NCBI GenBank assembly: GCA_903894295.1
Contig: CAITPI010000054.1
Coordinates: forward strand, 1-64,000
Direction: 5' to 3'
Source of the DNA: an uncultured Acidimicrobiaceae bacterium
Lineage (GTDB): Bacteria; Actinomycetota; Acidimicrobiia; Acidimicrobiales; RAAP-2
Length of the DNA: 64,000 nt
The notes under the pieces are model-generated. The model was not told where the DNA came from. It ran no database searches and saw nothing but the letters and a program-made list of their open reading frames with translations. Of this stretch, positions 9,552 to 17,494 are shown one piece after another (positions within the stretch are counted from its first letter, which is position 1; the number at the start of each line of letters is the position of its first letter). Position numbers and translations under genes: made by a program.

Positions 9552-9590
9552 ATGGGCACCGGTGGTACTGCGTAGTACGCTGGTGCCCAT
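9552..9590. promoter_or_regulatory. 39-bp dyad overlapping the divergent promoter and start codon (candidate operator)
   Basis: ATGGGCACC-ggtg-GTACT-gcgt-AGTAC-gct-GGTGCCCAT; contains candidate -10 TAGTAC (9573-9578) and the ATG at 9589. Confidence 0.6.
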
Positions 9591-10011
9591 GAAAATGGAG
9601 TCTGGCGAGGCGGTCCGACGTCTGACCACCTCGAATCGTGGAGTGTTGTGCACCCTGAGTCCCAAACGTGGCGTGCATCCCGAGCCGTGCCTCTACGCCG
9701 CCCATGGCGACCTCCTGGGCTTTGCCGTCGAGGCCATCAAGGATCGGGACCGGCCCCGGTTGGACTGCGAGAAGAACCTCGAGAACGACCCCCGGGCCGC
9801 CCTTCTGGTCGAACACTGGGACCCGGCAGACTGGTCGAAGTTGTGGTGGGTGCGGGCCGAGTTGCGTCATGTGGCCACTCCGGATGCGGAGCAGACCGAA
9901 GGGGTCTCGTCCGCCCTGGCCGCGGCCTTCGAGCGGTTCCGTGACCGCCCGTTCGACCGTCTGGTCGTCTTCGAAGTGGTCGGGCTGACCGGCTGGGCCG
10001 CCACGGGATAG
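9589..10011 (+). CDS. PPOX-class protein, paralog B
   Basis: MKMESGEAVRRLTTSNRGVLCTLSPKRGVHPEPCLYAAHGDLLGF..., aligns end to end with the 7518-7943 product. Confidence 0.75.
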   Translation: MKMESGEAVRRLTTSNRGVLCTLSPKRGVHPEPCLYAAHGDLLGFAVEAIKDRDRPRLDCEKNLENDPRAALLVEHWDPADWSKLWWVRAELRHVATPDAEQTEGVSSALAAAFERFRDRPFDRLVVFEVVGLTGWAATG

Positions 10012-10037
10012 CCGCCGCGGCCCAGCCGTCGGGCCCG

Positions 10038-11030
10038 TCAGCTGGCTTCGACCTTGGGCATGATCTCTTCGGCGAGCCGCTTCAGGTCGTCCATCGTCTT
10101 TGCGACCGGGACGTCGTTGAACGGCGGCCAAAGAAGCGGCATCGTCATGCCGGCCTGCTTGAACTCCTTCAGGTTGTCGGTGATCTGGTCCGCCGTGCCG
10201 GCCAGCAGGTTGGTCAACTTGCGGTTCCGGGTCTGGTCGGTCGGCTCGTCGGTGATCACGAACCAGATCATGGAGCACATGTCGAAGCCGTCGTCGAGGG
10301 AGCGGTCGCTTCCCATCTCGGTCAGCTCCCGCTGGATCTCGGCTTTCCACCGGGCGATCTCTTCGGGAGTGTCCTGGATGCCGATCCAGCCGGACAGTCC
10401 GTACTGGGCGATGCGGCTGGCCGAACGCTTGGCGTCCTTCAGGCCGCTGAAGTAGATGGGCATCTGACTCTGCAGGGGCTTGATGCCAAAACCGCAGGGC
10501 TCGAAGTCGGCGAACTCGCCGTGGTACTCGAAGATGTCGTTGTTCCAGATGCCCTGCATGATCTCGATCGTCTCGCGCACGTGGGCGTGACGCCGCGGGA
10601 AGATGGCGGTGGCGCTCGCCGCGGCGAACTCCTCGGGCATCCATCCGGCGCCCACGCCGACGTTCAACCGTCCCCCCGAGAGCTGGTCGATGGTGGCGAG
10701 TTCGGTGGCCAGCACGGCCGGCGCCCGGTAGGGGGTGTCGGTGATGCTCATGCCGAAACGCAGCTTGGTGGTCTTGGCGGCGAGCCAACTGAGGAGGGGG
10801 TAGCCCTGGAACCACTCGCCCCGGGAGAGGACGGGCATGGACTTCGGGAACTGTTCCATCATGCCGAAGGGGTGCTGGAGACCTTCGTGGTCCGACGACT
10901 CGGGAACGACGATCCGGTCCAGGGTCCATACCGAATCGAACTCGAGCTCTTCGGCGAGCATGGTCAGGTCTTCGAGTTCCTTCAGTGTCACCTTGGTGCG
11001 GAAGTTGGGTAGGTACAGGGCAAGCTTCAT
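10038..11030 (-). CDS. LLM-class (F420-dependent type) oxidoreductase
   Basis: MKLALYLPNFRTKVTLKELEDLTMLAEELEFDSVWTLDR..., LNVGVGAGWMPEEF. Confidence 0.88.
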   Translation of the reverse strand: MKLALYLPNFRTKVTLKELEDLTMLAEELEFDSVWTLDRIVVPESSDHEGLQHPFGMMEQFPKSMPVLSRGEWFQGYPLLSWLAAKTTKLRFGMSITDTPYRAPAVLATELATIDQLSGGRLNVGVGAGWMPEEFAAASATAIFPRRHAHVRETIEIMQGIWNNDIFEYHGEFADFEPCGFGIKPLQSQMPIYFSGLKDAKRSASRIAQYGLSGWIGIQDTPEEIARWKAEIQRELTEMGSDRSLDDGFDMCSMIWFVITDEPTDQTRNRKLTNLLAGTADQITDNLKEFKQAGMTMPLLWPPFNDVPVAKTMDDLKRLAEEIMPKVEAS

Positions 11031-11136
11031 GATGTTCCCCCATTCAGTTTGTCTGGATGCGGCGCCTGGCCTCTCCGGGCGTCGCCACCGACCCCGGGTC
11101 CCCCGGTCGGCTGGTTCGCACCGTAGAGAACGAAGT

Positions 11137-11180
11137 TCGTCACGGGATCAACGGTTTCTCAACTTTTGATCAACAGGTAC
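11137..11180 (+). promoter_or_regulatory. 11-bp-phased direct repeats, candidate OmpR/PhoB-type response-regulator box
   Basis: TCAAC at 11148, 11159 and 11170 (exact 11-bp period) plus degenerate TCGTC at 11137; followed by TACCCT -10 and the ATG at 11191. Confidence 0.6.
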
Positions 11181-11190
11181 CCTTCTGGCC

Positions 11191-11901
11191 ATGGGCGAGA
11201 CCCATTGGATCATGGTCGTGGACGACGACGAAGGCGTGCGGACCACCGTCACCTGGGCCCTCGAAGCCGAAGGCTTCGGCGTTGTGGCCCTGGACAACGG
11301 CGTGGCCGCCCTGGAGGCACTCCGGGCCGAGGCGCCTTCGCTGGTCATCCTGGACCTCTCCATGCCCGGGGTGGGCGGTCTCGACATCCTGCGGGAGGTG
11401 CGCCGGGCGGAAGATCTTGACGGGCGCTGGCGGCAGCCCATCATCATCCTTTCGGGCCGGGACAGCGAGACCGACCGCATCGTGGGTCTTGATCTTGGGG
11501 CCGATGACTATCTGGTGAAGCCGTTCTCGCCGGCCGAACTGGCGGCCCGGGCCCGTTCGGTGCTGCGACGAAGCTCAGGGCCTTCGCCGGTCGGGAGGTT
11601 CACCCCGGGCGGCCAGGGTGTCGAGGTGGACCGGGAGTCGCGGGAAGTGTGGGTCGAGGGTCGGCCGGTCGACCTGGCCGCCAAGGAGTTCGATCTGCTC
11701 GTCTACTTCCTCGACCACCCCCGACGGGCGTGTAGCCGGGAAGAACTGTTGTCGGCGGTGTGGTTCAGCCACGGGAACTGGCAGAACGAGTCCACGGTGA
11801 CCGAGCACGTCTACCGGCTCCGCGCCAAGATCGAAGACGATCCACAACATCCAAGGCGACTCCGCACCGTGCGGGCGGTCGGCTACCGCTGGGAGGGTTG
11901 A
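11191..11901 (+). CDS. OmpR/PhoB-family response regulator
   Basis: Receiver VVDDDEG...LVILDLSMPGVGG...GADDYLVKPFSPAEL, winged helix VTEHVYRLRAKIE...RLRTVRAVGYRW. Confidence 0.93.
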   Translation: MGETHWIMVVDDDEGVRTTVTWALEAEGFGVVALDNGVAALEALRAEAPSLVILDLSMPGVGGLDILREVRRAEDLDGRWRQPIIILSGRDSETDRIVGLDLGADDYLVKPFSPAELAARARSVLRRSSGPSPVGRFTPGGQGVEVDRESREVWVEGRPVDLAAKEFDLLVYFLDHPRRACSREELLSAVWFSHGNWQNESTVTEHVYRLRAKIEDDPQHPRRLRTVRAVGYRWEG

Positions 11902-11902
11902 C

Positions 11903-13171
11903 GTGCTGTCGGGCACCGACATCGGCGAGGTCCTGGACCACCAGACGGCCATGATGGGCGAACTCGCCTCGGGTACGCCACTGGCGAGCGTCCTCGAATC
12001 GATCGTGCTGGCCCTCGAGGAGATGATGCCGGACAGCCGGAGTTCGGTCTTGTTGCTTGATGATTCCGGACGCCTGCGTCACGGTGCGGGACCCTCGCTT
12101 CCCCGCTTCTATCTGGAGGCGATCGACGGACTCGAGCCGGGACCGCGGGCCGGATCGTGCGGCACGGCCATCCATCTGGGCGAACCGGTCATCGCCGTTG
12201 ACGTCACGGTGGATCCCCGGTGGGAATCGTTTCGCCAGCTGGCGGCCGACAGCGGCCTCGGTGCCTGCTGGTCGAGCCCCATCCGGGGTCGGGACGAGGT
12301 GGTCGGGACCTTCGCCGTCTATCACCCCTGGCCCTACGAACCCACGCCGAGGGACACCGCGCTCGTCGGTCACTTCACCCATTTGGCCTCGCTTGCGGTG
12401 GAACACGACCGGGCGGCCAAGGAACGGGCGGCCCGGGACGAGGCTGACGCCGCCCGCCAGGCCGCCGAGCGGGCCAACCAGTCCAAATCGCAGTTCGTGA
12501 CCGCCCTCAGCCACGAACTGCGAACACCCCTGCAGGCCATCACCGGCTTCACCGAGAACCTCCAGACCCTGGATCTCACCGCCGACCAGCGGCAGTTGGC
12601 CCTTGAACACATCGGCCTGGCGTCGTCCCACATCCTTTCGATTGTGGACGACGTACTCGACCTGGCCCGGGTCGAAGCAGGCGCCATGCCCTTCGACGTC
12701 GAAGTGGTCGATGCCCGTGACGTCATCGCCAGGTCCCTCGCCATGATCCGGCCGGTGGCGGACCGGAAGGACATCCGGGTCGAACCGGCCGGTGTTCCCC
12801 TCGTGGTACTGGCCGACAGCCGGCGTCTCCGGCAGGTGATCCTGAATCTCGTTTCGAACGCCGTGCGGTTCTCCCCCGGGGGCAGTGTGGTCCGGGTCGA
12901 AACCGGGACGGACAACGGCCACGGCCTCATCCACGTCATCGACCAGGGTCCCGGCATTCCGGCCAACCTGTTGGCCCGGCTGTTCGTGCCCTTCGACCGG
13001 TTGGGCGCCGATGCCGGCCGGGAAGGTGGAGCCGGGCTCGGGTTGGTGCTGGCCCGTCGTCTCTCGGAAGGAATGGGAGGGACCCTCGAACTCGAAAGCG
13101 TGGTGGGTCAGGGAACCCACATCACCGTCCGGCTGCGGCAGTGCCGGGTCGAGGACGAGGCACGACCGTGA
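11903..13171 (+). CDS. GAF-domain sensor histidine kinase (no TM segment seen)
   Basis: GAF region ...SCGTAIHLGEPVIAVDV..., H-box FVTALSHELRTPLQAITGF, N-box LRQVILNLVSNAVRFSPGG, G-boxes DQGPGIP, GAGLGLVLARRLSEGMGG. Confidence 0.93.
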   Translation: MLSGTDIGEVLDHQTAMMGELASGTPLASVLESIVLALEEMMPDSRSSVLLLDDSGRLRHGAGPSLPRFYLEAIDGLEPGPRAGSCGTAIHLGEPVIAVDVTVDPRWESFRQLAADSGLGACWSSPIRGRDEVVGTFAVYHPWPYEPTPRDTALVGHFTHLASLAVEHDRAAKERAARDEADAARQAAERANQSKSQFVTALSHELRTPLQAITGFTENLQTLDLTADQRQLALEHIGLASSHILSIVDDVLDLARVEAGAMPFDVEVVDARDVIARSLAMIRPVADRKDIRVEPAGVPLVVLADSRRLRQVILNLVSNAVRFSPGGSVVRVETGTDNGHGLIHVIDQGPGIPANLLARLFVPFDRLGADAGREGGAGLGLVLARRLSEGMGGTLELESVVGQGTHITVRLRQCRVEDEARP

Positions 13172-13255
13172 CGAACAGACCGGCAGGTTCTGCGGTCAGC
13201 CGAAGCGGCCGTTGACGTAGTCCACCGTCCGCAGGTCGGAGGGATAAGAGAAGAG

Positions 13256-13627
13256 TTTCGCCGTCCACTGCTGGTGGCCCTCCTGCGGGCGCACAAGACA
13301 CGACAAGGACGGCAATGCTGGGAGGCTCATGGGGCCTACCAGAACGGAGGCGACGTTCTGGCCGATGACCTTGGTCATCCCCTCCATCCGGACAACCTGT
13401 CGAAGTCGTTCCGGGTCGCCGTCGTCCAGTCAGGACTGCCCCAGTTGCGTCTCCACGACTGTCGGCACACTGCCGCCTCGCACCTGCTGATGGCTGGGGT
13501 ACCGGTGCAGGTCGTCGCCTCGAACTTCGGTATCGAACCCGCAGTGCTGATGCGCACCTACGCACACTTCTTTCCGGGAATGGCCGAAGATGCGCTGGCG
13601 AACCAGTCCCGGTCGTTCCTCGGCTGA
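13256..13627 (+). pseudogene. tyrosine recombinase (phage-type integrase), C-terminal remnant
   Basis: RRPLLVALLRAHKTRQ...GHPLHPDNLSKSFR...LPQLRLHDCRHTAASHLLMAGVPVQVVASNFG...LMRTYAHFFPGM; HxxR and Tyr present, N-terminal/core half missing. Confidence 0.8.
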
Positions 13628-13658
13628 AGCCCTACCGGGAGGCCTGCTCACGCACTTC

Positions 13659-13676
13659 GTTGTCAATCGGTTGTCA
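13659..13676. repeat. two GTTGTCA direct repeats, 11-bp period, between integrase remnant and tRNA
   Basis: GTTGTCA-atcg-GTTGTCA. Confidence 0.7.
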
Positions 13677-13733
13677 CTCCGCCGGAGAACGGGCACCTTG
13701 GGACTCATGGCAACCGGTTGAACTGGACTTCAG

Positions 13734-13806
13734 TGGGCCGTGTGGGTCTCGATCCCACCACCTTGGGATTAAAAGTCCCCTGCTCTACCGGATGAGCTAA
13801 CGGCCC
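13734..13806 (-). tRNA. tRNA-Lys (anticodon TTT)
   Basis: Minus strand GGGCCGTTAGCTCATCCGGTAGAGCAGGGGACTTTTAATCCCAAGGTGGTGGGATCGAGACCCACACGGCCCA; cloverleaf arms and CTTTTAA anticodon loop. Confidence 0.95.
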
Positions 13807-13878
13807 GCCGGGAAGGATAACGCGAACTGGTCTCCCACCTGCACCGCCAACCGGTGCCTTCCCGTAGGATCCCGTCAG

Positions 13879-14598
13879 GTGATGACGGCGACCGACCCCA
13901 CGCATCTGCTCGACAACCCGGTCTGGTCGGCGCTCACCGGCATCCAGCGCGGGTTCGGGGTGACGAACGAACTCGCCGGCCGGTTTGCCCCTGACCGTTC
14001 TCCGTTCGGTGCCTTTTGTGAGGAACCCGGCAGGGACCACTGGCAGGCCATGGCCGAACTGGTGGGACCCCGGGGAGTGGTGGGTCCGGTCGGCGTCCTG
14101 GGCGATGTTCCCGAGGGATGGACCCAGATCTGGAAGGGTCACGGTCTCCAGATGGTGGGCGACCGCATCTCCGCAGCTCCGGCCGACGGGCCACCGGGCG
14201 AACTGGCCGATGTGGTGGTCGACCTCGGGAAGGACGACGTGGATGACATGTTGGACCTCGTGGCCCTGGCCGAGCCCGGTCCCTTCGAGCGTCGGACCAT
14301 CGAGTTCGGTGGCTACGTCGGTGTCCGTCGCCACGGCCGGTTGGTCGCCATGGCGGGTGAACGCATGCAACTTCCCGGTTTCTCCGAGATCAGTGCCGTC
14401 GCCACCCACCCGGAGGCCCGCCGGGAGGGACTGGCCCGGGAACTGGTGTCCCGGGTGGCCCGGAGCATCATCGACCGGGGCAACACGCCGGTTCTGCATG
14501 CCTCGTCCACCAACCAGGCCGCCATCGCCCTGTATCGGGCGATGGGTTTCACCCCGCGCCGCCTGATCACCTTCGGGCGGGTGCAGGCGCCCGGCTAA
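13879..14598 (+). CDS. GNAT-family N-acetyltransferase (FR47-like)
   Basis: EISAVATHPEARREGLARELVSRVARSIIDRGNTPVLHASSTNQAAIALYRAMGF. Confidence 0.85.
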   Translation: MMTATDPTHLLDNPVWSALTGIQRGFGVTNELAGRFAPDRSPFGAFCEEPGRDHWQAMAELVGPRGVVGPVGVLGDVPEGWTQIWKGHGLQMVGDRISAAPADGPPGELADVVVDLGKDDVDDMLDLVALAEPGPFERRTIEFGGYVGVRRHGRLVAMAGERMQLPGFSEISAVATHPEARREGLARELVSRVARSIIDRGNTPVLHASSTNQAAIALYRAMGFTPRRLITFGRVQAPG

Positions 14599-15608
14599 GC
14601 CGGCGCCACGATGACAGCCGACGGCTGTCCGCCCACGGTCGCCGAGTGCAGGACCCGTCCGTCCGACAGGTCGACTTCGGTGGCCGTGCCGTTCCCGCCG
14701 GCGACCCACGCCCGGGTCGTGCCCGGCGTGATGGCGACGCCCCGGACGGTAAAGGCCAGCGGCCACTGCTTGAGGACACGACGGGCCGTCGTGGAGATGG
14801 TCACCAGGCGGGCCCCGGCGCTGGCCACGAGGGTGTCGGTGTCCGGAATCGACGCCAGTGCGGTGGGGTCCGCGCCCAGGCCGATGGGGGCGAGCGGCAG
14901 GGGAGTGGGTCCCGACAGGGAGACCGGGAGGATCTGGCTGCTCATGAGGTCGGCGACAAAGAGCTCGGTGCCCTTGTTGGTGTAGCAGAGCGCCGTCGGC
15001 TCGGCACCGGCCACGAACTTCGCGGTCACGGTGACCGAGGCGGGTGACGTAGTGGTCAGCAGACTGACGGTTCCACCCCGGAAGTTGGCCACCGCCGCGC
15101 TTTTGCCATCGGGGGCAAAGGCAACGGCAACCGGCCCCTGGCCCACCGCCATGGCCGGCCCGGCGGCAAAATCCGACAGGTCGACCAGGGTCACCGTATT
15201 GTCGGCGTAGTTGGCAACAAGGGCCAGGGTGCCCTTCGGATCGACGGCGACGGCATCCGGTTCGAGGCCGACGCCGACCCGATGAAGTTCCCGTCCCGAA
15301 GCCACACTGAACTCTGTCAGTTGGTTGTCTCCCTGGTTGGTGACGAGAAGGTCCTTGCCGTCGGGAGTGAGGGCCATGGCCGAGGGCAGGGCTCCGGTGG
15401 CCAGGGGTTGCAAGATGGCTCCGGACGACGCGTTGATGACGGCCAGCGTGGAGGCCGGGTCGACCAGGGTCGAGTGGTTGGCGACATAGACGGTGGGAGC
15501 CGATCCCCCGGTGGCCGAAGCGGAACTGCAGGCACCGAGGCCGAGGGAGGCCAATGCCAGGGCGATGACCGGGAGGGTGAACCTGGACAGTCCGGCGGTT
15601 CTAGCCAC
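14595..15608 (-). CDS. YVTN-type beta-propeller lipoprotein
   Basis: Signal/lipobox LALASLGLGACSS and repeats (YVANHSTL.., LLVTNQGDNQLTEFSV.., ALVANYADNTVTLVDL..). Confidence 0.75.
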   Translation of the reverse strand: MARTAGLSRFTLPVIALALASLGLGACSSASATGGSAPTVYVANHSTLVDPASTLAVINASSGAILQPLATGALPSAMALTPDGKDLLVTNQGDNQLTEFSVASGRELHRVGVGLEPDAVAVDPKGTLALVANYADNTVTLVDLSDFAAGPAMAVGQGPVAVAFAPDGKSAAVANFRGGTVSLLTTTSPASVTVTAKFVAGAEPTALCYTNKGTELFVADLMSSQILPVSLSGPTPLPLAPIGLGADPTALASIPDTDTLVASAGARLVTISTTARRVLKQWPLAFTVRGVAITPGTTRAWVAGGNGTATEVDLSDGRVLHSATVGGQPSAVIVAPA

Positions 15609-17031
15609 GGGAGCAGGCCGCGCCAAGTTCTTCGGCTGCGTGGCGCCAGTCCGGGTGGTCGGTCACGGGAAAGAAGTCACCGGTGGCGATGTCCTGCTCG
15701 TAAGGGACAGGGCTTTCCCCTCCACCCGCCAGGAGAGCCACGGCGGACACGAGGGCGTCGATGTCGGCAGCCGATGTACCCAACCCGGCGCTGGCCCGCA
15801 CGGCGCCGGGAATGTTGCGGTGGTCGCCGGCGATGACCTCCCGTCGGTAGGTGTCGACCGCTTCGTCGGACATGCCGAGGAGGCGGATGACGTAAGGGTG
15901 GGCGCAGAAGCAGCCGTGCCGGACGGCAATGGCGAACTCGGCACTGAGGCGGGCCGCCACCAGGGCGTGGTGCATCCCGTCGATGGTGAAGGTGGCCACG
16001 GGAAGGGTCTCGACCGGCTCGCCGTGGCCGGCGGGGCCTCTGGGACCCAGCACCGTGACGCCGGGGATCCGGGTCAGCCCGGCGAACAGCCGGGCCGCCA
16101 GGGCCCGTTCATGTTCGATGATGGCATCCCACCCCACGGCAGAGAGCGCGTCGATGGCGGCGTGCAGGGCCACGGCACCGATCACGTTGGGTGAACCCGC
16201 TTCATCCCGGTCGGGGGGTGTCGTCCAGATGACCTCGTCGAGGCCGACCAGGTCGACCGCCCCTCCTCCGGCCAGAAAAGGGTCGCCGGTGGCAAAGGTG
16301 GTCCGGGGGCCGATCAGTGCTCCCGAGCCGAATGGGGCGTAGAGCTTGTGCCCGCTGAAGACGAGGTAGTCGGCATCGACAGGCATCGGACGGTGGGGGG
16401 CCAGTTGGGCGGCATCCACCAGGACCGGCACGCCCCGGGCGTGGGCCGCTTCGATGATGGCGTCCAGCGGGGGCAGCCAACCGGTGACGTTGGAAGCGCC
16501 GGTAATGGCGAGGAGGGCCGGCGTTCTGTGGCCGGCATCAAGCGCGGCGGTCACGTCGTCGACGCTGAAGGTTCCCGATGTGTCGCACTCCACGTAGTGA
16601 CGCTCGGCCACCCGACCCCACGGCAGCAGGTTGGCATGGTGCTCCACGGTGGTGGTGACGACGATGTCATCCTTGGCCAGGCGAAGCCGGTAGGCGAGAT
16701 GGTTGATGGCCTCGGTGGTGTTGCGGACGAAGATGGCCACGTCCGGGCCATCCGGGTCCCGACCGGCGAAGGTCAGGACCGCCCGACGGGCCTCTTCGTA
16801 GGCGGCCGTGGCCCGCCGGGACCGGAACCCGGCGCCGCGGTGGACGCTGGAATACATCGGCAGGAACGCCTCCACCCGGGCCACGGCGGCTGGATGGGCC
16901 TGGGTGGAAGCCGCCTGGTCCAACTCGATGGCTCGCCTCATTCCGCCATCGAGGCAGGGCACCATGAGGCCGGCCCCCGCCAACTGGGCGAGCGGGGAAT
17001 CCCCTTCGGTTGGTGTAGCCGTCTGTGTCAC
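15601..17031 (-). CDS. class V aminotransferase, cysteine desulfurase-like
   Basis: GASNVTGWLPPLDAIIEAAHARGVPVLVDAAQLAPHRPM...YLVFSGHKLYAPFGSGALIG...VRHGCFCAHP. Confidence 0.88.
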   Translation of the reverse strand: MTQTATPTEGDSPLAQLAGAGLMVPCLDGGMRRAIELDQAASTQAHPAAVARVEAFLPMYSSVHRGAGFRSRRATAAYEEARRAVLTFAGRDPDGPDVAIFVRNTTEAINHLAYRLRLAKDDIVVTTTVEHHANLLPWGRVAERHYVECDTSGTFSVDDVTAALDAGHRTPALLAITGASNVTGWLPPLDAIIEAAHARGVPVLVDAAQLAPHRPMPVDADYLVFSGHKLYAPFGSGALIGPRTTFATGDPFLAGGGAVDLVGLDEVIWTTPPDRDEAGSPNVIGAVALHAAIDALSAVGWDAIIEHERALAARLFAGLTRIPGVTVLGPRGPAGHGEPVETLPVATFTIDGMHHALVAARLSAEFAIAVRHGCFCAHPYVIRLLGMSDEAVDTYRREVIAGDHRNIPGAVRASAGLGTSAADIDALVSAVALLAGGGESPVPYEQDIATGDFFPVTDHPDWRHAAEELGAACSRG

Positions 17032-17077
17032 CTCCTTACCCTACGACGCCCGATGCCCGGGGTTATGCTCTCCCGCC

Positions 17078-17494
17078 ATGGAAGAAGAGCGCACGGGTGG
17101 GTCCTCGGCGACGTGGGTGACCCGGCCCCGACCGGTCGTTGGCGGCTCCACGGGGAGCACCCGGGAGGCCCCGGTTCCGGCCCAGGCGTCGCCATCGGGT
17201 GAACGGAACGCTTCCTGGATCGAGCGACGTCAGGGTTCCCAGGTACTCACCGTGTCGGCCGAGACCGAGGCGATTGACGAAGCCGAGCGGGTGCTCGACG
17301 AGGTGGAAGCCGCCCTCGGGCGTCTGGACCACGGCACCTATGGCACTTGTTCCACCTGCGGGGAAGCCATCGACGATGAACGACTGGCCGACCAACCGAC
17401 GGTCCAGATCTGTGGCTCCTGTAGTGCCTCCCCTTCTCCCGGTCTTCTCGAGGTGACCGCGGCGCCATGGGATCCGGAAGGTCTGCCCGGATGA
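17078..17494 (+). CDS. TraR/DksA-type C4 zinc-finger protein
   Basis: LDEVEAALGRLDHGTYGTCSTCGEAIDDERLADQPTVQICGSC; ATG 17078. Confidence 0.8.
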   Translation: MEEERTGGSSATWVTRPRPVVGGSTGSTREAPVPAQASPSGERNASWIERRQGSQVLTVSAETEAIDEAERVLDEVEAALGRLDHGTYGTCSTCGEAIDDERLADQPTVQICGSCSASPSPGLLEVTAAPWDPEGLPG

